Assembly: GCA_037501455.1 (NCBI GenBank)
Contig: CM074860.1
Span: 22,713,001-22,777,000 of the forward strand
Direction: 5' to 3'
DNA: 64,000 bases
Source: Lantana camara
Taxonomy: Eukaryota > Streptophyta > Magnoliopsida > Lamiales > Verbenaceae
The notes beneath the pieces were generated by a model. The model did no database searches. It saw only the letters and a list, made by a program, of their open reading frames with translations, and was not told where the DNA came from. Positions 30,162-42,121 of the stretch are shown piece by piece. The first letter of the stretch is position 1. Every line of letters starts with the position of its first letter. Made by a program: the position numbers and the translations under genes.

Positions 30162-33100
30162 TGTAACACCCCAGTTCTCTTGTTAGTACAGCATGACGTA
30201 TATGTTTACTTAATTGCGCAAATTAATTGGTCTTAGTGTTTTCTATAATTAATTTTATTGTTTAATTGTTAAATAAGTGACTAATTGAAATATATGCAAC
30301 ATTTGAATTTGAATTTATGTGAATAACTTGTGTGCTCCTTAATTGCGCGAATAATTATTTTTACGTGTTCTATATATTTCATTTTATTTTTATATGTATT
30401 AAATGTTAATTATTTTATTTAATGTTATTAATATTAATTACATTTATATAATATATAAATATATAATTAGGGTGTACGTGTGCATGAATTTGTAATGCAT
30501 GCATTTATATTTATAACCTATATATTGCATGCATGTATTTATTATATATATTATATACGTATGCATGCATTTTATATATAATATATTATGAATGAATTTA
30601 GTTGTTTATTTATGTTAATGTTAAGGATTTTATTGTTTCATTGCGTATGAGTGACATTTACGTGCTTCGTTTCTATTTGAATTGATACCGGAATTTTGTA
30701 CGAATTTAATATGTTGAACTTATACGTGTCTTGTATATGAATATTTGTTCGTTTCGTATTTTCGAATTCATTTGCTTGTGTTTCGGATTTAATTTGAATT
30801 TTGGAATCCAAGTCGGGGGCTAACGAGCACTTAGCGCACCATTGGTTCCGTATTTAATATCTTGAGCTCGGGAACTCGGATTCGAGTTCCGTCAACTCCG
30901 CTGACTCGTAACGAAAATTCGAGTTTAGTAAACTTAGCCTTATATTTTTCTAACGTCATTTGAACCTCCGAAATTCAACAGAAAAGCGAAACGGCGACGA
31001 AACTGACCTTGTTACACTAAAATGGCCATAACTTATTCAATTGTTGACCAAATTAACCATGGTTAGATGCTATAGAACCCTAACTCAACCACCTAATCTG
31101 CTGTACCTTGCCCTAACCGAACCAACCCTGTCACAATTCACAAATCTCAGCTAAAGTCACTGCCTTCCAGTTTCTTCCCGCAACCCTTGATCACCTTGGA
31201 GATTCAAAGCTCAAATCTCATCCAATCCTCATCCAATCAACAAGGTAAGCTTAGTGTTGTATTATATGTTCATTTCTGATCATTTTCATTCCTTCATCCC
31301 CAAATTTGATCATGGTTTCATGCATTTTTCGGCTGATCTTGATATAGAGGCGATTTTGGACATTATGTCGATCTTCTTCGATTCTTGATGGATTTGAATG
31401 ATTCCAAGCCTGAAAATGATTGTTTTGATATCTTCTTCTCATTTATGATCATTAATTTCATGGTAGTTGAAGTATTTATGAGATATCAACTTTGGAACAT
31501 TGAGAAAATTTCATAAAATGGCCACGTATGACTGCCTTTCATGTTTGAACTGTTGTGGGACTGATTTATAGGTTGAATTTGTGGTGTTTTGCTGCACATT
31601 TGTTAGCCTAACTTATATGAATGTGTTGGGATTAATGGAGATCAATCATACCCTGTTTTCGCGTGAGTTTTTGCCCTGTTTTGGACCTGGAATGTTGCTG
31701 TCAAAACTGTTGCATCTTCTTGCTCTTTTGCTGTCAGATTTGGGGTGGTTTTGAGCTGAATTCTTGCTGCATTTCATGTCTTCTTCTTGCTACATACGTT
31801 ACTTATTTGTTGCTTGAGTTGTGGCTGCGTTTGAGCTAGAGAAACAGGGGTTGTATGCGTTTTGTTGCTGCTGCTACCTGTTGCGACACGGGTGTGTCTT
31901 TGTCCTTCTTTCAGGCGCAGAACGGGGGTGCGGGTGGCCTGAGTTTGCTGTACCGAGACACGGGAGTGTCTCGGTTTGGGCTTGAGTGGTGACACGGGGG
32001 TGTCACTATGTTTTTCTTTCCCAAACGTTGCCTGCGTCTTTTCTTTTTCTTGTTGCATGAGTTGTTAATTGCATGCATGTTGTGCATGCATATATGGATA
32101 ATTAACTACACTTTTGCATGCATGAGTCTTATTTGCATGGAAATTTCATGTATTTGTTATTTGCATGCATGTGTGTATATTTGCATGTGTATTTATACGT
32201 ATATATATATAATATAGTATATGTATACGTATGTATATATATATTTAATATATATTATATATATCTATTAAATATTAATTGCTAGTTGATTTAATTTAAT
32301 ATTAGAATTTAATTGTTACCTATTTCATGTTCTAATTAATTTTCGATATTTAATTGAATGTATTTAATTGTTTAATTTCTAATTGTAAATGCGATTGAAT
32401 GTGTTTAATTGTTTATGTTCTAAGTTTAAATGTGATTTAACTTGTACTTGATTATATTTGAATTTCTTGAATTAATTTTATTAAAAATGTGAATTCGAAT
32501 GAAAGTGAATGAAAGATTGAACGACTTGATTATATAATTTAAATTCCTTTGACGTGAAATGTGAAGGACATGAACTCGTTTGAATACGAAGGCTTCATTG
32601 AATGAATGAATTGAATGTTTATATGTCTTTAAGACTTTAATAGTGCACATGAACATTTTCATAGCATAGTCTTATCTCTTACATATTCATATCATGATCA
32701 TTGCATTGCCGAGCGTCTTAATTGGTCATATTGAGTCTCACTTCACCTCTCTTGCACAGATTTTGAGTCCGTTGGAGACGAGGCCGGTCAGTGAGGCTTG
32801 TGTTTGCTCCTTTTTGCGGTTTAAGGTGGGTTTCTCTTCTACTTAGATAAAACGACCCGGTATATCTCCCTACGTGAAAAGTTTTAAGCCAAAGTAATAT
32901 GATATATATATTGAGTCTTTTATCGAGTAAATGATTGCAAACGTAAAGCTCTTATTTCATGAATCCTACCTAATGTTTTGGCGAGAATGATTGAATGTTC
33001 ACAATGAATGGGGCCCAGGGGCTTGGTGTGAGTGGGGACCCGAGGAGGCAAGGGCTGACGGTAAACCCTCACACTAGTCCCACCAATGAACGGCGTAACC

Positions 33101-33940
33101 CGACCTCGTTAGGAGTTAGCGAGGAATGGACGCTGAGTGCCATCTGGGGAGTCATGTTCCCCTTTTGGTCAATGAATGGGTGGATGGGCCTTGCAAACCC
33201 GCCACCAACCCGGAGGAAGAAGGTGGAATGTTATTGAATGCGCACGAAAGATTGAAATGCATGAAAAGAATGAATGAATGAATGTTAATGAATGTTAATG
33301 AATTACACGAGGTGTTGGTTGGAGATAATGCACTCCCACTCACCGGGCCAATAATGACCTAATGTTAATGAATCGTTATAATCCCTTTTGATGATTTCTA
33401 TTCACCCACTTGGGAAATTCTTTAAAACCTCACTTGGGATTATAGCTTGCATGTGATTGTTTAAATATTGTCGTATATTATATTATGCCCTGCTTTTTTA
33501 CCCACCAGTCCCTTTTGGACTGAACCCGTTTGGTTTTCAGTTGTGTTGTGCAGGTGTCGAGGGAGCTAGGCGGGATTCGAGTCATAGGTTTTACCTTCGT
33601 GTTAGCTCTTGTATTTTCTTGGTCTTACACTTTCATATTGCATGTTGGATCAATGTATATGGACCTTAATGGAGCGTACTTGTTTGTTGAGCCGTGACGG
33701 CATTTGATAATGTATATGGATCATTTTTGGATTTTGATTACTCATTGTTTATATAATGGCTAGTTATTGCTTCCGTACTTGTAAGTACTCTGATGTTATG
33801 GTTCAAGGGTTAGTCCCGCCTAGCTTAGAGTGTGGGTTTGTCCCCGTTCGCCGTGATTTGGCTTGGGTATGGATCGTCCATTTCATATTCGGGTCGGGTC
33901 ACGGTGCGGGGGATGTGGTACCTTGCGCTCGGGTGCTACA
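30162..33940 (+). repeat. LTR C, Tekay-like, 3779 bp
   Basis: It runs TGTAACACCCC to CGGGTGCTACA. It is the same family as LTR A in inverse orientation, with close similarity at 30780-30990 (inverse of 6780-6960) and 33780-33940. Palindromes are at 31885-32006. Small frames have no domain. Confidence 0.88.
31885..32006. repeat. Palindrome cluster in LTR C (GACACGGGGGTGTC type)
   Basis: Sites are GACACGGGTGTGTC (31885-31898), a 22-bp one with arms CCGAGACAC/GTGTCTCGG (31953-31974), and GTGACACGGGGGTGTCAC (31989-32006). It lies about 1.7-1.85 kb into the LTR, as in LTR A. Confidence 0.8.
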
Positions 33941-33948
33941 TCCTTAAG

Positions 33949-33960
33949 TGGTATCAGAGC
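33949..33960 (+). other. Primer-binding site of element C
   Basis: TGGTATCAGAGC lies 8 nt after the LTR end and is complementary to initiator tRNA-Met. Confidence 0.92.
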
Positions 33961-34356
33961 TACGGGTTGCAAAACTCGGGCTCTCGTGTCGTGTGGGTCA
34001 GTCTAGGTCGTTCGGCATAGGAACTACGTGATAATGTGCGCATTGCATCGATTTTGAACATGAAATTGTCTTTCTTTTTAATCTTGTTGAATTACCTGTT
34101 GCATTTTATACCGGATCCGTGTCTTTCGTGTTGAATATGTGCCATATGCATGCCCTAATCGCATGCATGTACCTTCGAAATGAGTTATGATTTACAGGTT
34201 ATAAAGATAATATCAAACCACGGCCAAGTTCCACGATAAAGACGATCTATTGCTAGCTCTTCCTGAGGCATGGAAGCTAGGAGGGATACACCCGGGAAGA
34301 ATGTAGAGAATTCGAGATGTGAGGTTTTCTAGAGGGAGCTAGAGTTCAAGGATTAC

Positions 34357-34613
34357 GATTCGGAATGGGAGGTTTGAATTAAGAGATGCGGCGGTAGAAG
34401 GATACTTGGTGAAATAGGGATTGATTATGAGATGGTTACGACTTAGAAGATTCACATATACGGCGCTGCCATATAAGGTGCCTTTGATTCGGAATGGGAG
34501 GTTTGAATTAAGAGATGCGGTGGTAGAAGGATACTTGGTGAAATAGGGATTGATTATGAGATGGTTACGACTTAGAAGATTCACATATACGGTGCTGCCA
34601 TATAAGGTGCCAT
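34357..34613. repeat. Tandem duplication, period 139 bp
   Basis: GATTCGGAATGGGAGG starts at 34357 and 34496. The units are nearly identical and end AAGGTGCC. The context is not identified; the preceding 34201-34356 shows no domain. Confidence 0.85.
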
Positions 34614-34879
34614 ATAAGAATTATTATTTCTTAAGACTCCTTACTTGCAATGAATAAGGTTTCAATGCATCATTAGGTTTTGAAACATCATTTTAGTGAT
34701 CATTTGACCGAATTAGGTTAAGGAGGAATCCTCTCGCTAGTAGAAGATCTCCGAAGTGTTTAAATGCAATGAAGAATAAGAATATGCTAGGATTTGGAAA
34801 ACGATCACAAACTTAGAGATCAAAATGGGTTAGAAGTCTATAAACATTCAAGATTAGAATTCCAATTTTTCCATCATTA

Positions 34880-35136
34880 CCACAAATCACATTATACATG
34901 CACTCCACAAATCACATTATACATGCACTTATAGTTGTATTCGTTTTATAGATTTAGTTTTCGGTTCTTGCGTTAGTTAGGTTTCAGTACTTTCATTTTA
35001 ATCCGCATTCATAAATTCAAGTTTGGTTACAACTTATAGTTGTATTCGTTTTATAGATTTAGTTTTCGGTTCTTGCGTTAGTTAGGTTTCAGTACTTTCA
35101 TTTTAATCCGCATTCATAAATTCAAGTTTGGTTACA
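34880..35136. repeat. Two tandem duplications (24 bp and 105 bp)
   Basis: CACAAATCACATTATACATG is doubled at about 34880-34925. A block starting ACTTATAGTTGTATTCG is doubled with period 105 (34927-35031 and 35032-35136) and appears identical. Confidence 0.85.
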
Positions 35137-35386
35137 CCGTAACTACGTAGGAATTTGCTACTTATAATGAAGAGGGAAAAAAGAAAAACTTGAGTTGGTA
35201 TAGGCATTTGAATGTTGCTGTAACCCAGCCTTCTATTTATATTTTCACCTATCACATCATTTTTTCTATTTCATTTATTTTGAATTTACATCTGAGTTAA
35301 ACTATAAAGATATAAAAATCTTTGTTAATATTACTTGAATTTTTAAGAATTCAAACACAAAAATTCTCTTTCACTAATGTTGTAAT

Positions 35387-35524
35387 CTCGAATGTATTGA
35401 CACTTCTAAAAATATCATTTTGTCGTGTCATGTCGTGTCGGATACGCTTCTCACGTGAAAAATTAAAAGAAAAATCCATATCACCATATCCGTGTCGTAT
35501 CGTGTCCATATCCATGCAACATAT
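35387..35524. mobile_element. hAT-like MITE, copy 2 (inverse orientation)
   Basis: It is the inverse of copy 1 (11254-11403), with the same TTCTAAAAATATCATTTT and GTCGTGTC repeats. The terminal repeats are decayed, but a perfect 8-bp duplication, GTTGTAAT, lies at 35379-35386 and 35525-35532. This confirms the ends deduced from copy 1. Confidence 0.85.
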
Positions 35525-35532
35525 GTTGTAAT

Positions 35533-35994
35533 GTGCCATTGTGTTGCTAAAATACAATATTTTGGAATAATTTATTTTAATTGATTTTGTTGAGTGAGCT
35601 CAATTATCACTCACATCAAATTGTTTACTTCACTTGTATCTTAAATCTTGTGTAAGAAGAAGGGTTTGAATCTTGTTTACTTCACTTGTATCTTAATATT
35701 AATATTTTAATTAATATCAAACAAGATTTCCTTGCCAACGTATTTTGGAATAATTAATTTGGTTATTTGTTTTCCAATAACTTAATTTATATTATTGTTT
35801 CCTGCTTAAAGAAATTTAAATGATAATTTTTATGACAAAAAGATTTTTTACGGAACTATTGAATTAAAGAACATCCAGAAAGATTCAAATACGTTTAAAA
35901 TTAAATATTAAATTATTTAACAAATTTTGTATACATTAATAATTCAAATCAATTAGGTTACTACGTTAAATAAATCACTTCTAAGTGATTTGCA
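35533..35994. other. AT-rich spacer, nothing recognised
   Basis: No coding or structured repeat is seen, apart from a short near-duplicate around CTTGTTTACTTCACTTGTATC (about 35625 and 35675). Confidence 0.5.
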
Positions 35995-36183
35995 AGGAAA
36001 ATTCTGGTATGGATCGGGTGTGAGCTCTGATGTATACACTCCTTATTTTTTTTATTCCAAAATAAATAAATAAAAGATAGAAAAAAAAAATCAAAAATCA
36101 AAAAAATATATATATATTTTTTGGAATAAAAAAATAAGAGGTGTATGCACCGGGCCCACACTCGGTGCATGCAAGAATTTCCC
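35995..36183. mobile_element. MITE with ~65-bp terminal inverted repeats (189 bp)
   Basis: The left end, AGGAAAATTCTGG, and the reversed right end, GGGAAATTCTTG, lead into long arms. Both arms carry a GGTGTGAGC/GGTGTGGGC-like block and TTATTTTTTTATTCC. A direct repeat with one mismatch, GATTT(G/A)CA, lies at 35987-35994 and 36184-36191. The centre is A-rich. The superfamily is unclear (8-9 bp duplication). Confidence 0.65.
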
Positions 36184-36421
36184 GATTTACACTCATATAG
36201 TATTCGACATGGTTGAAAGCATCTGCGTAACATTCAGTCATTCATCCAGAATTCTACATGTATTTTAATGGAATATTCTAATCCAAATCTAATTTGTTCG
36301 AACTCAATTAATTAAAAGGATAAGTGTATTATATTTACCATTTAACTTGTCATTCTTTTTAAAATTTTCACCAACCACATAATAAGAGTAAATCATCCAT
36401 CTGATTGCACCAATTTAACCG

Positions 36422-36640
36422 AGTTAGACTCAGTTAAAATTTCCTGTATTTCAATACATCTTATTTAATTGATTCACATGAAAATACAAAAATATGCTCA
36501 TACCAGTATCAATTCACTTCATCACCCAAGTTAGACTCAGTTAAAATTTCCTGTATTTCAATACATCTTATTTAATTGATTCGCATGAAAATACAAAAAT
36601 ATACTCATACCAGTATCAATTCACTTCATCACCCCGACTC
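36422..36640. repeat. Tandem duplication, period 117 bp
   Basis: AGTTAGACTCAGTTAAAATT starts at 36422 and 36539. The copies differ at a few bases. It lies just outside the LINE. Confidence 0.85.
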
Positions 36641-36748
36641 TACGCCATTCCTCATCACATTTTAGTAAACTTAATCTTCATTCTTTTCTAACATCCAAAC
36701 TTCCAAGCAAGGGTTTAGATTTCCCTCTCGTATGAGGGCCTTCCTCGC

Positions 36749-36946
36749 ATGAGAGCCGCCACTACCTTTCTCACAAACCCTAAACAGCCGGTAGTTTCAC
36801 GGTCATTCTCGCTGTCGATTACCGCCATCCCAAGCGTCGTTGCCTTCTACCATTCTCTGTTCCGCTTTACTCAGTTTGATTTACTGATTCTTTGTATATG
36901 TGGCTATGTGGGGAAGGAGATGAATAGTGCCGGTTTTGGGGTTTGA
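36749..36946 (+). other. Unidentified open frame in the LINE 5' segment
   Basis: The 65-codon frame is rich in A, S, T and R at its start (MRAATTF, SRSFSLS), like an organelle-targeting peptide. No domain was recognised. If the LINE target duplication is right, it lies in the LINE 5' UTR and is probably chance. Otherwise it could be a first exon of a host gene. Confidence 0.2.
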
Positions 36947-37080
36947 TGTGTTTAGGCTAGTTTCATGAGCTCTTACTAGCGAATATGTGATCTACGTGTT
37001 GTACTTGACTTGTGGTATGATATTTGTGCGAATCGGGGTTGTGGTGTGGGGTGTGTGTGTGTGTGTGTTTGTTGTTGCTT

Positions 37081-37135
37081 GTCCGCCATTAATGGCGGAC
37101 TTAGAGCTCCCTCTCGGGGGGAAACACGCCCGTGT
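37081..37135. repeat. Palindromes of LTR D, left of the E insertion
   Basis: A perfect 20-bp palindrome, GTCCGCCATTAATGGCGGAC (37081-37100), is followed by ACACGCCCGTGT (37124-37135). The cluster continues beyond LTR E at 39751. Confidence 0.85.
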
Positions 37136-37149
37136 CTCTCCATGCGCTT

Positions 37150-39737
37150 TGTGACGCCCTAGCGTGGGCCCCACATCCCTTGCACTAAGACCAAGAAGAA
37201 ACCCTGGCTAGGCGAACGAGGACACTACACGGACCCTGGCTAGGCGGGACTAACCCTGTACCAACAAACAGAAGTCGAGCAGGAATATAAACAGGAATCG
37301 AAACAGGAGTTACAGAAACATAGTTATATTAGATCAAGAATATACAATCAAACCACAAGTCTTAGGTACATAGCCATCAAGATATAAAAGTATCCGATCA
37401 TAAGCTAATACAAAATCAGAGGTAAATGCAAGTGTGTGGTACAGGATGAGTGTGACCCAAGCTAGATACAAAATTACAATAAAACTAATGTAATTTCTCG
37501 CCTAGCTACGCCAAGAAGTATCTGAGGGACAAAGAAGGGAGGGGTCAGTCTCTACAAGACTGAGTGAAAGGCATAAGTAATATATAAAGCAGTAACGATC
37601 ATACAAGCCATAATTCCACACAAGGTTTTCAAAGAACAAGTGGAAACACAGGATATCAATGTATGGAATTACAACTTTCAAGTTTATTTCAGGAAAGTGA
37701 TCAGTGGCTCGGCGAGTGAGCATTCTCCAACCTTACTCCTTTAGTGTACAGGATATAGTTATTAAGTAATCATGCAAGAATTAAGTTTCACTTAATATAA
37801 GATTGAATTCAGGTGCACATATACTCCTTTTTCCTCCGGGTTAGTGGTTCGGGTAGCTAGCCCTTACCACCCAGGACAGGATGATCAATGGGTACATGAA
37901 TCCCAATGATCGGGAGACGGGAGCCCCTTCGATTCACCAAACCTCCTGGTGAATGTCCGGGTAGTCCGAGTTTGGTTGGGACTTATGCAAGAGATAGCCG
38001 TCAGCCCATGCTTTCTCGGTTCTCTCAATACACCAGCCCCTGGGTCCCAAGAAGTGTCAGGTTCTCGCCAAAACAGGACAGGAACAGGTTTTTGGTTTCA
38101 TTTGAAATCATTAACATTTGAAATCAGAGTAAATAAGTATAAGATACGTTTTTGGCCAAAACTTCACATACCGAACCAAAAGGAAGGAAACAAACTCCCC
38201 GAACCCTACACGGTAGACTCATCGTCCTCCTGAGAACCCTATGGACAAGAAAAATACGTTTCTAGTGAGACTCGACTTAAAATGAACCAAGTACGACACA
38301 CGGCAATGAAATACGAATGGGATGAGATGATTATGAAGTCAAGATATGGCATGATCATGTTCTTGTGCACAATTAATGTTCCACGCATGCTTTAACGAGA
38401 ATTAAACCATAATCAAGTCATGTAAATCTCAATCAAATATCAAAGGAAGCAACGAGAAGCCATTAAAGCATGAAATGAAGCAGAATCAACCAAGCTAAAA
38501 AACAGGGGAAGCATCGCGGCCGCGCCCGAAAAACAAGTAAAGGTCGTCGCTGCCGCCACGGGCTGGCAGAGACTCCCACCGGACTACCATCGCGGTCGTG
38601 CCAGAAAACATCGTGGGCGCGATGGGGGTCCAGTGGCATTCACTGACAAGGTATGGCGGCCGCGGCCGCAGCCGGTTTTAGTTTAAAATCATCACGGGCG
38701 TGACGGACATCCAGGGGCCAAATCTGTACTAGTGACGCGGCCACGCCAGAAATCAATTCAAAAGGTGTCGCAGCCGCGACGCCATTACAGCAACACAAGT
38801 TTGAAAAAGAGCAGAGCAGGGGATGGTGAAAATCCATCCCCAAGCTAAAGTTACACGTTCCAACAACCATAAAAACAACAAGAACACATATATAAACACT
38901 TAATACATGATTAGGCAACAAAATACCCAAGAAGCCAAGCTTCAATCCAATCAAAATTCATTCAAGAAACCCTTAACTATCAAGTGATAAAATATGCTTC
39001 CAACTTCAAAAACTCATAACATAAATGTATGAAACTAATAAAAAATCAGCACATATACTCACATAAATTCATGGATTCAATAAATATCACAAAGCCCTAA
39101 CAAATTCTCAAGAAATTCCAACATATACATATAACACCATACCTCGAAGTTGAAGAAAAGAAGGGGAAAGAGAAGAGAGGTGGTAGAACTTGAATTCTTG
39201 AAGAAAATGATGGAAGAAAACTTAATACTTTGCCTCCTTGATTGGTTCGAATGAAGAGGGAAGGAGATAAGAGTGTCTTGTGCTTGTTCTTGAGCAAGAA
39301 AGAGAGAAAATGCAAGTATGTGTATGTATGTGTCTAAATGTCGAGATATGTAGGTGGAAGAAAAGGAAAATTGCTCTAATGTCCTCCCAGAATTTAAATG
39401 TATGCAATTAGGTACCCAATTTATGAATGTTGCTATTAGGTCCACAAATTATATCAATTAAGTCCACAAGTTTCAAAATATTTCAATTAAGGACAAGTAG
39501 GCACAAAATTTTCAAAGTTACGAGTAATTAAACAATTATTCATGCTCGGGAAAATGAAACATATAATCCAAATAAATAATTCACGAACGAAGGAATTAGA
39601 AGTTAAATCACAAATATACGAATCAAAATAAATCAAATCACATAAATAATAACGAAAAAAGAATTAAATAATCCTAAATCTCAAAACTCACATGCGTGGC
39701 GAGCGTACCTGCACGGTCGAGGAATTGGGGTGTCACA
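37150..39737 (-). mobile_element. Solo LTR E, Tekay-like, 2588 bp
   Basis: It runs TGTGACGCCCTAGCG to GAATTGGGGTGTCACA, with the U3 end on the right. TSD is CGCTT (37145-37149) against TGCTT (39738-39742), one C-to-T apart. There is no internal region, so it is a solo LTR. It shares the GGCTCGGCGAGTGAGC and TCCTCCGGGT blocks with LTR A. Confidence 0.85.
38513..38780. repeat. Palindrome cluster in LTR E (RTCGCGGCCGCGAY type)
   Basis: About seven related sites lie at 38513, 38589, 38609-38624 (CATCGTGGGCGCGATG), 38655, 38691-38704 (ATCACGGGCGTGAC), 38733 and 38767-38780 (GTCGCAGCCGCGAC). All are variants of one GC-rich palindrome. Confidence 0.75.
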
Positions 39738-39750
39738 TGCTTTGTGTGTT

Positions 39751-39902
39751 ACACGCCCATGTCTGGCTGTGTTTGGGCTTCTGACCTCAGACACGCCCGT
39801 GTCATCTTTTGCTCTTGGAGGGAGACACGGTTGCTGAGCTTTTGTACTGAGACACGCCCATGTCTCAGTTTCTTCTTGGAGGGAGACACGCCTGTGTCTC
39901 CC
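39751..39902. repeat. Palindrome cluster in LTR D, right part (GACACGCCCGTGTC type)
   Basis: Sites are 39751-39762, 39790-39803 (GACACGCCCGTGTC), a half site near 39822, and two 22-bp sites at 39847-39868 and 39881-39902 with GAGACACG/TGTCTC arms. Confidence 0.85.
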
Positions 39903-42121
39903 CTCTGTGTGAGTTTTTGTGCGTTGTTCTGTTCGGTTTTGTTTTATATGCTCGTTTTACACTTTTATCCCTCTCCGATTATGATCCTAACTTGATGTAC
40001 GACTTGATATGAATATGAATTCATGTGATAAGATGTGTTATGCAATTATATGAATTGATTTTGGTACTAAAACGTGCTATGTGCTCTTAAAAGACTAAGT
40101 GCCACCTTATGTGTTTCGGTTGCTCTTATTTGCATTAATTGTGCACATAAACATGTTTTAATGAGTTTTATGCATATGTTAAGTCAGGATATGCATTCCT
40201 TTGCATGAATTGGTTTCAATATGTGTTGTGCCTATGTAATTGCATCTCTTTAGTGTCAATGCATATGTCGTGCGTCTATGTGGTTCATCTTTAAGTCTAA
40301 GTCTTGTTTTATGTCTTCAGTTTGTTCAGGTGCACCCGGGGTGGTGTCACATTGGCCGTGTTGATCCCGAGGTGGATCATCCTTCGTGTTCAGCTTCCGT
40401 CGGTGTAAGGTGAGGTTAGGTTATAGTTAAACCCTAATGAAATGTGCTCGTTTTCTATACATGCGAACTATAACCTTATGTATAAGTAGATACGTGCGGA
40501 TATGTAAGTTTAAGACTTGACTAAGTATTTGCAAGTATGATACGCTATGTACAAGCCTATGTACACTTGTTTCGGTTTGTTATTATTCGTTCTATTTTGC
40601 AACATTGAACTATACTTCAAACCGTGCGCCTCTTATGAGTTGGGAGCTGCAAGCTATGGATACGTTATGGATTTGGCACGAGAGGTATGCATAGCATAGT
40701 TGTTGCAAGGTAAGGTTGTTACGTCAGTTAAGTTCAGTAGCGGGTTAAGTTTACTCTATATTGTACTGTATTGCTTGATAGCCCCCGGAGCCTGCGAGTC
40801 AGGACGCCCGGTATGACAGCAGGCCATCGGGTTAAGCCTGAGCATAGTTTCCACCTTGATAGGACTAACCCGGAACCTTCTAGGAGGTTTGGTTGGGGGA
40901 TGGGACCCTGAGGGTTTGAGTGTGCGCGCTCCCCTCTTCTGTATGATGGTTAGGGTTGCGCAACCCTTCCATCGCCGGAGAAGGAGGTTATATTGTAAGT
41001 ATGTATTATTTTATTTTATTTGATTGCTTGATTAGTCGAAGGAGCCCATGATGGGATTAGGTACTCGTACCTACCAAGTTATGTATGTATGCTCTGTTAA
41101 AGTTCGTGAAACGAGGATAGACTCATAATTAAGATAAAATATGAACCTTTTGGAAGTATAACCTAAAATATGATTGGATTTGTTAAGTTTTAATAAGATT
41201 TGATACGTAAGAATTTGTTAAGAAAGAATTTATTTCGTTTTGATTAGAAACCCCTATATGTATGTATCATGGGCAAATGTTTTAGTGTGCAAAAACTGTC
41301 CCTGAGTTCACGAACATTATGTGTTGTATGTGCATTGCTCTCTATATATGTAGTGTGTGTGGGTAGCCCCTCACTCAGTCCGTGCGACTGACCCCTCTCC
41401 CCTTTGTTTTTAGTGTGTAGGTGCTTATCTTGGAGTTCGGGCTAGGCGGCGTGAGTCGAGTACTTGGAGTCTATCGAGTCTTTGTTTTGTTCGAGTCTAT
41501 TGCGTTTAACATATTCTAGATTTGTATAAGTATGTTTATGTATACCTTGTTTATTTTATATAATTGATATATTTTCCGGACAGGCTTCTAGGAAATAGAT
41601 TGAACCCGTTTATTTTATGATTTATATTTATATTCGGGATTAGGTATCAATGCTAGTTGAACCCTTCACCTCCTACTTGTACTTTAATATTTGAATTGTA
41701 TGTTTCGCTTCCGCATACGCATTTATTTTCATGATTTGTTTTGTTGCAGGGTCTACGTTTTGCCTAACTTAAGTGTGAGTCTGTCTGTCTCCCTTTCGCC
41801 TCTGCTTGGTTCATGTACGGGTTTCCCATCTCGTAAGTGGATTGAGCTTAGGTGTGGGGGATGTGGTGACCCACCGTGCGGGGTGCTACAGGCCGCTGTT
41901 ACTCTATGCGGGCGTCTTCTTCACATACCCCTGCCAGCCATGAAAGGCGAGATACGGATCTCTCTTGCCTCATCAAATCCCTTTCACTCACCACCAGAGA
42001 AAACAGAACGGTAGAGATATCAAATCCTTCATGGGGCACGTCTAAACCGAGCTACCCACTTTCTCTAGTGGGTAGGGTTTTCACTCGGTGATCAGTACGT
42101 TTTGAGTTCTTCAGATCAACT

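Larger units (their letters stand above)
30162..34200 (+). mobile_element. Tekay-like element C: 5' LTR, PBS and interior stub
   Basis: The 5' LTR (30162-33940) is followed by a PBS and about 250 bp of leader that matches the inverse of 3640-3830. Similarity then fades, and no gag, pol, PPT or 3' LTR follows, so the element is truncated on the right. The left flank reads TTTTA; no matching duplication was found. Confidence 0.75.
36950..41890 (+). mobile_element. LTR D, Tekay-like, 5' end not resolved, with nested solo LTR E
   Basis: It ends GTGCGGGGTGCTACA at 41890, directly followed by LINE sequence with no PBS, so this is a solo or truncated LTR. It is alignable with LTR B (40310-40410 and 40860-40950). 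No TGTAACGCCCC start is found before 37150, so its left part is lost or diverged; the start given here is arbitrary. It is interrupted by E at 37150-39737. Confidence 0.6.
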
